DNA of 64,000 nucleotides from Conoideocrella luteorostrata (GCA_032433595.1 JASWJB010000168.1:27812-91811); one strand, 5' to 3'. Positions 11,570-23,735 are shown, counted from the first letter of the stretch. The notes: a model not told the origin generated them from the letters alone. Program-made: numbers and translations.

Positions 11570-13072
11570 GTTGCATAGGATTCAATGCCAGACTGGGATT
11601 TTCAGCATTCGTCGCATGGTTCCTGGGATTTCGCCCGTCTTTTCTTCTGAGCCGAAGATGAAATATGGAGAAATTGTGGGGTAGTGGTAAATGTAGAACA
11701 GCTCGAACGAGACGTGTTCTTGTTTGCAAGAAGCAACTTACTTTTGCAGTCTGAAGGCTTTTACCCTCACAATCGTTCCCTACCGAGTTCCTCACGACGC
11801 TTATGGAGTGGGTCTCGAAGAACGAATACACTCCAGGTACGGAGTACTGCCTGTAGTAAACGCAGTTGCATTTTTACGCCATCCTGCGACGTGATCAAGA
11901 ATGGCCCACAGCTAGAGCTATCCGAGTTGCAAGCCGTCGATTTGGACAGCTTGGGTGTTTGAATGGGTTTTCGTCACTAGTTATTGATTCATGGTTCCGT
12001 TAAATTGGATTATTTACTATTCCCTATTGTGGCGCATAATAGCATAATTGCCTCTTAGCATAGTACATATATATATGTCTCCTGCTGTAATCCCTACATT
12101 TTAGTCCACCTCTTAATACCATCTACTGTTAAATTCCCATGCCGCATAATTGTATGCTGCTGAGCTGCACTCTGCTAGTAGCACTGTTAGCAGGCGGCTG
12201 CGCAGATTCTAAGGGCTGCCCGAGGAGTAGCCGATCAGTTACATAGGTATGCTCAATAGGAAAATCAATAAATTAGCTAATGACTGCAAAATTTTTAGGC
12301 ACAAGTAATGCAGAAGCGTAAAGATTACCACCATATCTCAAGTCAGCACGATACCCGCCCCCTTGTCACAAGACCCACGTTGCTCTGCTACCAACGCATT
12401 GTACGGCCCTTCGAGATGCTGTACAGTTGCCAAAAAAAATTACAAACCAATTCCGCACATGTTGCAACAACAGCGGAAGTCCATGGCAAAAGCAAGCATG
12501 TATTTATTCGACTATCTAACACTCTATCGACGTCTTTTTTTCTCGTTGGGTATTGGCTTCAAATGCGATAGCTGTGTTTAGTATGATAGCAGAGGTCACG
12601 ATCGGTCTGTTTTATTTGGGGAGGGAGCTGATGGGAGAGCTCACATGATAGCTTTGCCCCTCTTATTCTTTCTAGCCTAAACTCTATCGGGGTGAAGCTC
12701 ACTGCCAAGTCGCCAACAACAGAGATAAGAGCAGTTACGATTGCTTCAAACCGGCCACGATTTGCGATTCCAAAGCTTGCAGCTCTCGCCCTCTTTCCTT
12801 CTACTATCTCAGCCCCTCACAGAATTAAACTTAACCAGCTATTTCAGCTCTTCTCCCAGCTTGGACTCATTACTGGCCTTCAAACTTTCTCTCGAATGGC
12901 TTGAGATTTAACAGTTCATATCACTTCAACCTCTTGTCCGTCGCTTGTCAGCCCTATAAGCTTCCTGTTGTATCCATCACACTGTATATTGAGGAGCGCC
13001 TACATATTGCTACCAAAGCACATATTAGCCAATCTAATCCAATAACTGTCGGTTGGGGCTGGCCCGGCAACC
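11570..13072. other. Intergenic region, rmp1 to vacuolar transporter
   Basis: About 1.5 kb between divergent genes. Contains one TACGGAGTAC copy at 11838-11847, a short TA-dinucleotide stretch near 12066-12076 and no convincing reading frame. The region 12640-13070 is moderately pyrimidine-rich and probably the promoter and leader of the transporter gene. Confidence 0.55.
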
Positions 13073-15452
13073 ATGTCACACGTGCCGGGAAACCCTACCT
13101 CTTGGGACGAGTATCAAGGACGGCTTTCGCTATCAGAAAGCATAGGGTCAAACATTATAGACGAAGAAAATGCCTTGCTCGACAGTGATGGGGATTGCAG
13201 ACACAGTGGCATCATAGTACGAGAACGCCGGAGGTACGCTATCTCGAGACCTCTGTTCTACTGTTTTAATTAACTCTGACCCTGCGTCGATGGCCTAGAT
13301 CCTCGGTTACGAACCGCATCGCAGCAATCGCAGATATAGGCGGAGTGAACAGCTTCCGGTCTTTTGCCAGGAGTTGGCAACGAGCCGCGTCGTTTGCTGA
13401 AGTTATTCCTCGTCGCCCCAGCTTCGTTTTTGCAGCAGAACCTGAGTTCTTTGCTGGCTCCAGCAGCGATGGCATTCAGTATAACAGGAGCCATATTGAT
13501 GGCATCCCTCCGCCTCATATGGGACTTCTAAGACAGCATCTTGAGGCATCGCCACCTAAGGATCCAGTTGCTGTCCCGCTTCGCCAGGATGCCGGTGCGG
13601 GGTCAGCCGCTGCAGAGGGGTCGCTCAGAATCGATTTTCGTGAGCGAGAACGGAAGGCTTTGGATGCTGAGTTAGCTTCGAGTACTGTTCTCGTTGGCTC
13701 GCCATCTACTCGGTCTAGTATATTTGCTGTCCCTCCCCACTTGGCTGTACCAGATGTTGTTGGTAGCTATGAGTCACCATACGGTACATTGAATGCTAGT
13801 AGGTACCGTTCCAGGTCCTCAGCAGGCTATGATAGCATTTGGGCTGCCCATGATGAGACTAGAGAAGCAGACGAAACTGATACGTCCCTTGGGGAAGAAC
13901 GCCCTATCCTAGTCAAGGAGGTCAAGCAAGGCGACAGGTTAATCTTAGCGGTGGAAGGCCAGAGCACGTTACCCCAGTCCACCTTCAACTCTATTAACGC
14001 CATTATCGGTGTTGGACTGCTGAGCTTGCCTTTAGCATTCAAAATGAGTGGTTGGATCATCGGGTTGACCCTTTTGACACTGACGGCTACAGTCACATCT
14101 CATACAGGAAAGCTGCTTGGCAAGTGTATGGAGTATGACCCAAGCATTATTACTTACTCGGATCTCGCATATGTTGCTTTTGGAACTCGAGCCAGGATCA
14201 TCGTTTCGGCGCTTTTTACCTTGGAGCTCGTTGCAGCATGCGTTGCTCTTCTCATTCTATTTTCCGATTCTCTGGACCTGTTACTGCCGCATTTCGCCAA
14301 CGGAACGATTTGGAAATGTGTTTGTGCTGTGTTAATCCTGGTCTTAAATATGCTTCCTCTGCGGTGGCTCAGTTATACTAGCGTCCTAGGTATTTTTTCC
14401 ACCTTCTGCAGTAAGTAACGCTCTCTTGATGTTGGCAACACCCACAATTGTAAAATTGGGCATTCTGAATATGTCTGTCCCCTTTTTCTCTTCGCTTGTT
14501 TTATCTTGATCTTAACCAGACATTTAGTTGTTTGTATCGTCATCCTGGACGGGCTTGTGAAAGAGCACACACCTGGTTCATTATGGGAACCAGCAGAGAC
14601 CTATTTGTTTCCCTCAAACTGGCTTTCACTCCCCCTCGCTTATGGACTGATGGCTAGCCCATGGGGAGCACATTCTGTGTTCCCGTCGGTAAGTTTTGTC
14701 ATAATGGAACCATAATTATTATTTATTAGATGTGTTGCTAAATGAAGGCAATAGATTTACAGAGACATGCGACATCCACACAAGTGGAACCAAGGTGTCA
14801 ATATCACTTTTTCCTTTTCTGTACGACTATTCCCTGCTAAAATATCACATATTTCAATCTGTTCCCCCATATGTGGCGTTGCTAATTAAAGCTCCCTCTC
14901 CAGTATGTTCTTGATACCTGCCTAGCCGTTGTCGGCGTTATCATGTTCGGTGACGGCATCAAGGAGGCCATAACCTCCAACGTCCTTAGGACGTCTGGTT
15001 ACCCCGAGTCCCTGACTGTTATCATGTGTTGTTTCATAAGCGTTATACCTCTCACCAAGATTCCGTTGAATGCTCGTCCTCTCATCACGACGGTAGACGT
15101 GATGTGTGGTATTCACCAAGAACGTAACCATCACTCCACGGGCCCAAACGCTCAACACTGGGTTCTCGGCAACATATCCAAAGCGGTAACCCGAGTTGTT
15201 GTCGTTTTAGTCCTTCTGGGCATTTCGATCCTGTTTCCTGCGTTTGATTCGGTGTGCGCATTCCTCGGCGCCGCACTCTGCTCACTTATCTCTGTCATCC
15301 TACCAATCTGTTTCTACTTGAAGCTATACAGCAAGGACATTACTAAGCGTGAGCGTAGTATATCTTGGATTCTCTTAATTATGTTCTCCATTTTTGGGAT
15401 AGTGGGCACAATTTGGACCCTCTTACCAAGACATCTCGTTGGAGCTGACTGA
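13073..15452 (+). CDS. Vacuolar amino acid transporter (Avt-type, Aa_trans family)
   Basis: Amino acid/auxin permease family carrier, most like the fungal Avt1 group of vacuolar importers. Five exons: 13073-13233, 13299-14410, 14528-14688, 14755-14820 and 14904-15452, giving 682 residues. The first ~280 residues are hydrophilic (serine/charged), as in fungal Avt1. The membrane domain begins with STFNSINAIIGVGLLSLPLA and continues through about ten further hydrophobic segments. Conserved family blocks include GSLWEPAETYLFPSNW, SPWGAHSVFPSIYRDMRHP (restored across intron 3), TKIPLNARPL and the final GIVGTIWTLL. Exon 4 is only 22 codons, but both splice sites and the family sequence agree. Substrate and direction of transport cannot be read from sequence. 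Confidence 0.93.
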
Positions 15453-15908
15453 ATGGGATATGTTGTGAGAAAGGTGCTTCATATATCGCCTGAATTGGCG
15501 CCCCGTCTCAAGCAAGCGGCAATGATTTATCCGGGCAGGAGATGTACGAATTTAATTCGTGTTAATCGAAGCAACCCAAGTTTGTAGGACATTCATTCAC
15601 AATATCCTAACCTAGTCACGACAATCGATCATTAGTTTGAGTGGGTAACTTCTGGTATTATCATAAATAATTGTAAACCATCCAATACACAGAAAGCGAG
15701 CCAGGGCCTAATTCCATCATCAATCCAGCGCTCTAAACAGTAAATTGCAGACATGGTTCAAATACCGTTAGGCGGTTGCGCACGCCTTGCATTCATCATG
15801 TAGATTGAGCGCGTAGCGTGCTACCACCATGCCGTATTCTACTTAGCTAGGCACCGCTTGATGTGATCATAACCTTGACCACGATTGACAGCTGTAGAGA
15901 CCAAATCT

Positions 15909-17762
15909 CTACCAACCGCCAACCCACTCAACGTCCCCCAGATCGGTGCGCTTATAATCCCGGCGCCAATTCCAATCTCTGCCCTTAACATGTGGGCTTT
16001 CCTTCGTACGATCTTTGCCCCAATTCTTATTTGTGTTGTTATATGTTGAATGGTCCCAAACGCCGGCCTCATAAGTCTTGTATCCAAATCCAAAATGACG
16101 TCTTGGCTTCGAACCAAGCGCCTTCTCCATTTCCATCATTGCACCCTGTCCTCTTCGTCGCTCACCAAGAGCAGCCCACTTGTCATAACTGAACCGCTTG
16201 GATGGAGGCGAATATCGCGGTGTCACAAGCGGGACAGTCTTCATAACTGGTGACTCTTGGAAGAAGAACCCATCGGCAACCAGGTCGTCGTCCACATCGC
16301 CCTTGATCGAAACCTGGGACGTTGGGACAATATCCAGATTGTCAACCTTTTTAGCCTCGGCTCTACTCTCGTGGCTCCATGTTCTAGAATTAAGTATCTG
16401 GAGAGCTTCCCTCTCTTCTTGTTCCTCCTCTTCATCTTCGTCCCACATGTCGCTCCAGCTCTTTGATACGGCATCCTTACGGCGCCCAAACACGGTCGAC
16501 ATTGACAGTGTAAGAGGCTTGGCCATTGTGATTGGAAGCGATCCAGCAGTTGGTGAAATACCGGGTCGATGCTGCTCTTTACTGATCGCAAGTGATCTCA
16601 TTGACCTATCCAATCGAGAATCCAGAACCGATGACATGGACGGAGTCTGGATACTGGCAGCACACCAATCAACTGTCTCACCTGACTTCGAAAACAAGTC
16701 CTCGGTATAGCTTTCATCATCGGGAATGGCACTGAGTTGGCGAGTCTGTCTATGAGGAGTGGCGTGTAGAGCCTTTGCCCAAGGAAATGCGCCGGTCTGG
16801 TTATCAGCATGGGGAGTCTGAAGAGAAGGAGTGCGAAGAGGCTCGCGGTTAGCAGATGCGACGGTGGCCTTCTCTGCTCCACAAAAATCATCAAGCGACT
16901 CGTCTTCTGTAGTGAAGCTCACAACCCGAAGAAGGGCATCCCTAGCACCTTCCAACGAACGTCTCTTGGGATCCAAGTTCATGCACTGGACAATAACTTC
17001 GTATGTGTCTTGTGACATGTCTGGGAACACATCAAACAAGCTCTGCTTGTCCCGAGAGAAATCTAGAAAGAGCGGATCCGCTTCCGTTGGAGTAGTGAAC
17101 GGATTTCGTGAAAACAAAATGTTTAGCAAGCAGATGCCAATAGCCCAGATATCTGCCTCCGCGGGCGAGTATCCAGCGCCAGCTGAATCAAATTGCTCAG
17201 GAGCCATATAACGATCACTGCCAACGGTCATCTCGTAGGACCATTTATCTTTAGTCGCCAAGCCAAAGTCCCCAAGTTTCATTGCACCGTCCTTAGTTAG
17301 AAAGATGTTCTCGGGTTTGATGTCTCGGTGATAGACACCTTTCGAGTGAATGTAGGCAACAGCGTCAACAAGTTGAAGCATGAACTGGCGGACATGCTCG
17401 GTCTGTAACGGTCCATGGCCATTCCTGATAGCCTCATACAGGTCGCCTTGAGAACAAAATTCCATAATGAGATAAATATGAGCTTCAGTCTCGAGGGAGC
17501 CAATCAGATTGACAATGTTGTCATGGCGTCCAAGACAACTGTGCAGAACTAGTTCTTCAGACTTTTCGTCGACGGCCAGTTCAACGCCGATATCGCACGG
17601 TGCAGATTTCTTGGTCATACATTTGATGGCGACCTCCTGATTCGTCAACAAATCCTGCGCCATGAAAACCATGCCGAATGAGCCGTGGTTCAGTGGTGTA
17701 ATCGTTTGGTAACGGCCGTCCAGTAGGACTCCACCAACAAATTGTTCCTTGAAGCATTCCAT
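15909..17762 (-). CDS. ran1: Ser/Thr protein kinase, Ran1/Ksp1 type
   Basis: Single-exon kinase of 617 residues. The kinase domain covers residues about 18-290, with a glycine-rich loop NHGSFGMVF, VAIK lysine at 47, HRDIKPEN (145-152), DFG (165-167) and activation segment VGSDRYMAPEQ. Blocks such as EFCSQGDLYEAI and ILFSRNPFTTPTEADPLF are typical of the Ran1 (fission yeast) / Ksp1-Sks1-Vhs1 (budding yeast) group, which controls the switch between growth and sexual or filamentous development in response to nutrients. The ~320-residue C-terminal tail is low complexity, with an acidic run (DEDEEEEQEEREAL), and ends in a conserved-looking W/R-rich block (GRDWNWRRDYKRTD). The specific role in this fungus is inference. 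Confidence 0.92.
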   Translation of the reverse strand: MECFKEQFVGGVLLDGRYQTITPLNHGSFGMVFMAQDLLTNQEVAIKCMTKKSAPCDIGVELAVDEKSEELVLHSCLGRHDNIVNLIGSLETEAHIYLIMEFCSQGDLYEAIRNGHGPLQTEHVRQFMLQLVDAVAYIHSKGVYHRDIKPENIFLTKDGAMKLGDFGLATKDKWSYEMTVGSDRYMAPEQFDSAGAGYSPAEADIWAIGICLLNILFSRNPFTTPTEADPLFLDFSRDKQSLFDVFPDMSQDTYEVIVQCMNLDPKRRSLEGARDALLRVVSFTTEDESLDDFCGAEKATVASANREPLRTPSLQTPHADNQTGAFPWAKALHATPHRQTRQLSAIPDDESYTEDLFSKSGETVDWCAASIQTPSMSSVLDSRLDRSMRSLAISKEQHRPGISPTAGSLPITMAKPLTLSMSTVFGRRKDAVSKSWSDMWDEDEEEEQEEREALQILNSRTWSHESRAEAKKVDNLDIVPTSQVSIKGDVDDDLVADGFFFQESPVMKTVPLVTPRYSPPSKRFSYDKWAALGERRRGQGAMMEMEKALGSKPRRHFGFGYKTYEAGVWDHSTYNNTNKNWGKDRTKESPHVKGRDWNWRRDYKRTDLGDVEWVGGW

Positions 17763-20700
17763 GCTGTCAAGACTGACAAAATAAACTCGTTAAAAACAAG
17801 CAAAACGTTATAACAAAGAAGATAGTTATACAAATGAACTTTGCTGATATATGCAATAAGACTTTGGCCCAAAAAGACGGTGAATACAGTTTGCGGTATA
17901 ACAACAGCAGTAAGAAATTTTGTCTTCAGATTGTTGACGCCCAGTGACTCCGGGACGGCAGATAGATATATGCTGAGGGGATTGAACAGTGGGTGAGAGA
18001 CAGGTGGCTGCAATGTACAGATAGTGCCAACAGGTTTGAAAGACAACAACACATCCAACAATGTGTGGTGAATGACCTTAATGTTTGTAGCGGAATCACA
18101 AGGTCATTTGCGAGTATGTAAGTTGATTGACAAAAAGAAAATGCAATTATCAAAACGTCGTGGTATTCAAGCTGTAAGAGCCGAACGGCTCGGAAAGAGC
18201 AACAGACAAAGCGAGAAAGATCGTTATAGTGACATGGATGATCGTGTTGTGGTTTTCGCGAGTCAAAGAGGTAAAAGGGGAAAGAGCGAATCCAGCACGG
18301 TGTGTAAGTGGGCGTAATCCGGAGAAAGTACCGACAAATTGTATGACGATTAGATACAATGTTGTGAAGGTCGTACCAAGTCTTCCTGGATAGTGCTGTT
18401 TTCAAACCAGTTTCAAGCGAGGTTGAAGGCAAATACGTACAGCCACGTTCGCCACGGAAAATCCCCCAGAACACCACCGTCGATCAAATCGGTCTGATGT
18501 TGGAGGCGATTGAGTAGCTTCCGGATCATACAGTAAGCGTGTCGTACGGGGAAGTCCCCCAACGACCCAATTCTTGCGAGATGTGGTTACTTCAAAGCCC
18601 TTCGAGGGCTAGTGTCAGTTGTGGGCGAACAAATAATCGTGACGGCAGGGCAGTTGTTGATGCGAGGTGAGGTAAGAGTCGACGTGAAATCCGAATTGAC
18701 AGGTTGTCGAGACGGTCGGTTAGATTCGTGAAATATGCGGTAACAAGAGGCAAATCAACCGAATTCGGCGAGCTTGGGCGAGTAAAAGTAGCAAATCCCA
18801 GGGTCCTTCTTTCTCCCGAATGTAATGGATGACACTGCAAGTGTGTCAATACAAGGCGATATTGCGTGGTGCAGGCAATGGGCAGCGGGTGCCAGGTTGA
18901 GTCACGATTGCCCGGGAACTAGCACACTGCCTGGTGAAGTGGAAGACGCAACGTCAAGGAGAAAGAAGGAACTGCCTTGAAGCAGGGAAACGGGCGTGGT
19001 GAAGAAGAGATGGGGGAACCCAGCGAAAGGAGAGATGCGATTGAAGAATGATGGAACGGTGAAAGGGAAGAATGAGAAGGAAGGGAACAGCGGTGATGGG
19101 ATGTGGATGGGATGGGATGGAACGATGTGGAAGCTGGAAGGGGAGGGGGGTGTGTCACTGGGCGGGCAGGAATCGGGGTCGACGAGGGAGTGGCGGTTCG
19201 ACGGGCAACGGAGCCAGCAATCCAATCCGGGCCACAGCCTACGTGGACCCAAGTTGACGCCATCCAATGCAATTGGCCCGTTTGAGTGTATCGTAACAGA
19301 CTGTGCTAGCCGTTTTGTTGACTGCCAGCTGTGACGCACTGGGTAAGTACCCCAGTCGAGGGCAGGAGAACTGTCCAATCCTCGCTAGATGCAGCTTGGA
19401 TGGAGCCGTGCGCATGTACAGTAAGATAAAATGTTAGTACTGTATCCACCAGTGAGCCCACGGTGTGGCAATCACTGTTATTGTCTGGAGCATACCTGTC
19501 CAAGCCCCACAAACGCTGGGCGGTGTCGATAAAGGGTCTAGATTGGTACTTAGGCTACGGCCACCTTTCCCTACGGGACCTCAAGTACCTACTAAGCACT
19601 GCTGCAGATGATAAACTTCTGGCCAAAAAGCTGAGGGGTGCGTTACTGTTCCATGAGGGTGGGTCACCAGCCAATGATATGTGATACAACACAATCCTAT
19701 TGGCCCATCAACTGAGGCTTCCCCACACACCCCGAAATGAAGACCTGCCAACGTGACCGTACTGTCTAAAGAAGTTTTGGACACACGGTACGCCCCAAAC
19801 ATGCTATCTCACGCATTCGATTGAAGCCAATTGATAGCTCTCGCAAGGGCTGAAGGGTCGTGCGCAAGAGTCTCAAGCGCAATGTTTGGAGCCATCCCTT
19901 CACCATGCTTTGATTCTCCTTAGCTATGCATAGTATTGTCAGCGCTTCGGTCACGCAATGATATCCATGCTTTGACAGCTTGGTTTATTGGCAACTTCGG
20001 CGCGCCTAGTACACGTTCACCGCCTGGTACTAGCCGCCGGGGTCTTCCGTACGGGACACGTACGATAGTTGCAGCCTCCAAGCCTTTTGTGGTGCTTACC
20101 CTGCGCTGCCTGTGAATTGATGCGTTCGACTTTCAGAGGTCAAATGTCGCCTGACCATTGGAAGCCCGGCAAAGCCAGAGCTAGGACGACGCGTGGCATT
20201 TGTTTGTATACAGAAAATTGGCGTCTAACTCTTGTTTGGCGACTACAGGTGGCTCCAGCCACTGTGTATTATTACCACGCTGTGCGTGTACGTTCTCGTA
20301 CGAATCGATATTCCACATTAAGATGCAGAGATGTGGTATGGTGTAGTGTTATATATATATAGGACGAAGGCAGAGCTTAGTTCCCGTGCAGATGATGGTT
20401 AGCATGAAACTGAAGTATTTTAGTTCTGCCCTATATCCTCGAAGCATCACGGAGAAAGTCTTCGGTGACTATATAATTACTTTCTCCCAGCCGTTCTTTA
20501 ATCTGCTTTGATGTAATTCCCTCGTCAATAGGATGCCACTAGCGAGCCGCGGCCGGTGGTTTCGTAGCTATAGTGACATTGAAATAGAATATGTACTTTA
20601 CCGAGGCGTCTTCCAAACATCCCTAGATACGTAGTTGCATTCACTTCCGCTGGGTCGTTTATTCATGACATCTCCCGTCGCGCACAACGCGCGGGATAGG

Positions 20701-21150
20701 GGCAGAAGCCACGCCGATTCTCACCGTTTCTCTGTAATAGGTACCCCATCACGGACTGATGAATTGTTTAAAGAAAAACGGTATCGGACGAAATGTTGAA
20801 GGGGATTCAGCCTTGACCGCTTCTCTGTCTGCAATAGTTCCTACTCTGGAGTTGGCTCTGCATTCGACCAGTAGTCCTTGCTGCACCAGTGCGACCTGCA
20901 TTAGGTTGAATTTGCCCCACCACACCCGCTTTCATCCAGTCTTGCTTGGCCACTTGTAACAATCACAAGCGAGAAAAGGGTTGTTGATAATTGGGATTGC
21001 GACGCTATAGTATTAACTGGCGCAAAAAGGCGAAGAAAGAAAGACGGTCAAACTCGTCAACACTCAATCTCCTTCCGGAATTCTTGTTGCCACCCCCCAA
21101 GCGGTGTGGGATCAGCCCAAACTCCACAGAGAACTCTCAACCTGAAATCG
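17763..21150. other. Long intergenic region between the kinase and utr4 genes
   Basis: About 3.4 kb separating divergent genes. On the minus strand the part from about 17950 to 19380 is pyrimidine-rich and includes frames such as 18902-19378 that are low-complexity Ser/Pro and unlikely to be proteins. It is best read as the long promoter and possibly intron-containing leader of the kinase gene. The part 19400-21150 has no convincing frame. A short TA repeat is at about 20348-20361. No RNA gene was recognised. Confidence 0.55.
18960..19200 (-). promoter_or_regulatory. Pyrimidine-rich upstream tract of the kinase gene
   Basis: On the minus strand this stretch is almost entirely C/T (plus-strand purine runs such as gaagagatgggggaac, gggaagaatgagaagg and ggatgggatgggatgg). 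It lies about 1.2-1.4 kb upstream of the kinase start codon in the orientation expected for a CT-rich promoter or leader, implying a long 5' leader. Confidence 0.45.
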
Positions 21151-22215
21151 ATGACCATGCTTGCCAAAAGTTTCGCAGACTACGATGTGGTCGTCCTCGA
21201 CATCGGTAGGCCTTTTTTCAAGCGGGTTTCGCCTAGTTGCTGTGATTTCTAATACTAATTGGCTCCTAGAGGGGACTGTCTGCCCGATAACATTCGTTCA
21301 CGATGTCTTGGTAAGCTCCTCCTATCTGTCAATGTTTCCTTGTCCTGCCCCTTCCCCCGTCAGCACTGTTCTTGCTTAACCATCTTTGACCTCGGTCCTC
21401 ATACTCTCGAAAATGTGCAGACGCATAATGTCAAGTTTATCAAGATGTTTTCTCGCCCTATGTGTTGTATCTCCAATGTATTTTGGTAGCATCTGCAAGA
21501 CCTAATATTCATGGCCCATACGCTTACGCACAACCGTAATTAGTTCCCTTACGCCATAAGTTCACTTCCTCGCTATCTTGATCAACACTGGGACACTGCT
21601 GGATTTGCCTCATACAGGAATGCATTTCCTGCAAATTGCAAGCTTGATCGTTCGGCGTTCGAAGATCATGTCCATGATTTAGTCACCCGGGATGTCAAGG
21701 CACCGTATTTGAAGGCACTTCAAGGTCTTCTATGGCAAGATGGCTATGCGTCAGGGGAACTTAGAGCTCCTCTATTCCCTGACGTGGCTCCGTTCATTGC
21801 GGCCGCTCATACTGCCGGCAAAAAGACTATTATTTATTCTTCAGGCTCCGTTCAAGCACAGAAACTGTTTTTCGCACACACCAATGCAGAGCCATCAGAT
21901 TTGACGCATTTCATATCTGGATGGTTTGATACGGTCAATGCTGGCCCAAAAACAGAAGCCAGTAGCTATGCTACTATTTTGTCTAACCATACCGACATAC
22001 CAGCCTCACGTTGGCTCTTTTTAAGTGACAATACAAAAGAAGTTCAGGCCGCTGTGTTGTCGGGTATGCACAGCCTTCCGGTAAGCCGCCCAGGAAATGC
22101 TCCTCTATTAGAAGACGATTTCTTGTCGGCTTTGGCAATTTCTGATTTCTCTCCACAATCTGAAGTCAGGATGCGGCACAGTTTAGCGGCCCTGAAAGAT
22201 ACCATCTGCTCTTGA
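21151..22215 (+). CDS. utr4: Enolase-phosphatase E1 (methionine salvage)
   Basis: HAD-superfamily enzyme of the methionine salvage pathway that enolises and dephosphorylates 2,3-diketo-5-methylthiopentyl-1-phosphate. Exons 21151-21205, 21270-21310 and 21544-22215 give 255 residues, the usual size. HAD motif I is DIEGTVCPITFV, split by the first intron within the Asp-Ile-Glu region. Motif II is IYSSGSVQAQKLFF, and the later motif FLSDNTKEVQAA carries the acidic pair. GYASGELRAPLFPDV matches the cap/core junction of the family. Two ATGs lie close together (21151 and 21157); either would serve. The second intron is long for this locus (233 bases). The 5' exon of 18 codons is secured by the motif that the splice restores. 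Confidence 0.93.
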
Positions 22216-22582
22216 TGGTGAGGCGTTGCAGAATCGGTGTCCAAGCTTTTACCGAGAGTGCTAACAGAGCTCAAGGTAGAGCGGCGTGGATAATGGAGAT
22301 GGGATTAGAGACAGTGAAGGAAACATCAAAAATACAATAGGTTACGGAGTACACACCTGCGATCTCGCTGGACTAGAGCTAAAGATAGTCATTGAATCTA
22401 TAGAGCCACAATTGTAATTTTGCGTTGTCTGACTTCCTGCTAAACCATCAACAAAAAGCACTGCTTAGTACCAAGGCCACCTCCGAGATACAATGTCACC
22501 AGAACGGATGCATGCCCGACTTGCTCAGCTTAGTGCTTGAAGCGGGAATATATGTTTGCGTGAAGTGGCGGCTATATATCCT
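22216..22582. other. Convergent intergenic stretch (utr4 and bmt2)
   Basis: 367 bases between two gene ends. It holds a TACGGAGTAC copy at 22343-22352 and nothing else recognised. Confidence 0.6.
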
Positions 22583-23458
22583 TTAAATTTCCATTGGAGC
22601 TGGAGCCGAACCTATCAATGTCACAGAAAAGTTGTTTCTTGTACGGCCAGGGTTTACCTCCAACTTGGGAAAATGAAGTGCCGCAGCACTTGCTGTTTTG
22701 GCTCTAACCCATAAACTATAAGACAGCTTTTGGGTCTTTTTAGAGCGTGTCAATGAATAGCCTAGAGACTCCATAAGAGACTCAAGCCTAGATTCGGTAA
22801 AGTAGCGAGAGTTGTCGACACAGCTCCTGGGTAGGACAAGGAATAACGACGGGAAAAGAAGATCGGTTGCCACCTGTTCAGTGGCAAAATTTTGCCTCAG
22901 AAATAAAATCGTTCGCAGAAGCATCCGCCCGCGATCCTCTGCGTCTGGAATGAAGTTGAGTACTAGGCTCAGTGAAATTATGTCGAATTTATCAGACGGC
23001 TTATTTGGAACAGGCCGGTGCATAAAGTCTTGCTCCACAATTCCTGGCTCTTGGCTTTTAAGATCTATATGAACCATATCAAAGATACCGCTGGTTGAGC
23101 ATGTATTGTGAGTACTCAGTGATCCAACTTCCAGCATCCGAGGTTTGTGGCTGAGCTTCTTGATGCTTCTTATCGGGAGCCATTCGAGGAGAATTTTCGA
23201 AGTATCTCCACCTCGATCAATGCTCTGACCTTGTAAGCTAGCTTGCTGATATTGCTCAAGGCCACCTAACTTGGATAGTTCTTCAGCAATAACAGACTCC
23301 ACCACTTTGTCACCCTCTGCGATTGATTTGCGATGTTGCTTTACGAGTTGGTGATGTCTGTTGATGAGGGTCCGACTTGCCTTGCGCGACATGGACTGCC
23401 TCGCCAATCTGGCGGTTGGCGGTCTACCAGCATGCAGACTCTTCCGACGAGGCCTCAT
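22583..23458 (-). CDS. bmt2: 25S rRNA (adenine-N1)-methyltransferase Bmt2
   Basis: Nucleolar SAM-dependent methyltransferase that makes m1A in helix 65 region of 25S rRNA (A2142 in yeast). Single exon, 291 residues. The N-terminus is basic (RRKSLHAGRPP ... SRKASRTLINRHHQLVK), suited to RNA binding and nucleolar targeting. The methyltransferase core has motif I LEVGSLS, an acidic HIDLKSQ at the end of the second strand, then QDFMHRPVP, and the family-typical FDIISLSLVLNFIPDAEDRG (motif IV region). LFPSLFLVLPRSCVDNSRYF is also Bmt2-like. It is head to head with ribosomal protein uL23, 434 bases away, suggesting shared regulation of two ribosome-related genes. Confidence 0.92.
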   Translation of the reverse strand: MRPRRKSLHAGRPPTARLARQSMSRKASRTLINRHHQLVKQHRKSIAEGDKVVESVIAEELSKLGGLEQYQQASLQGQSIDRGGDTSKILLEWLPIRSIKKLSHKPRMLEVGSLSTHNTCSTSGIFDMVHIDLKSQEPGIVEQDFMHRPVPNKPSDKFDIISLSLVLNFIPDAEDRGRMLLRTILFLRQNFATEQVATDLLFPSLFLVLPRSCVDNSRYFTESRLESLMESLGYSLTRSKKTQKLSYSLWVRAKTASAAALHFPKLEVNPGRTRNNFSVTLIGSAPAPMEI

Positions 23459-23642
23459 CCTATATGCTGCGTAGGAAGCTTTGAAACAAATTGTCGAAAC
23501 TCTGTAGGATGCGTTTCTAGTTGAGGCAACTTCGTAGCTTGGGATGTGGACATCTGGACCAGATTTTGAGAAATGTTTCCGTCAGTGCCTCAAAAACTCT
23601 CCGGTAAAGGCATCTTTCGATTATATTAGATTTAAGTATTCC

Positions 23643-23660
23643 GTACTCCGTACGGAGTAC
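23643..23660. repeat. Perfect 18-bp palindrome GTACTCCGTACGGAGTAC
   Basis: Two copies of the dispersed TACGGAGTA motif placed back to back form a perfect inverted repeat in the promoter between bmt2 and uL23. It is 184 bases upstream of the bmt2 start codon and 233 bases upstream of the uL23 start codon. Confidence 0.8.
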
Positions 23661-23735
23661 TCTGGAACCGATAAATTAGAGTGCTTGTTATCTTGAAATG
23701 CTTAGCGTGGTCTAACAAGCGCACTCAGGCAAAGG

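Noticed and set aside
11684..11962. Plus-strand 92-codon frame
   Set aside because: No conserved blocks, spans a TACGGAGTAC copy, lies in a promoter region.
18902..19378. Minus-strand 158-codon Ser/Pro/Phe-rich frame
   Set aside because: Composition is that of a CT-rich noncoding tract read in frame; several overlapping frames are equally open.
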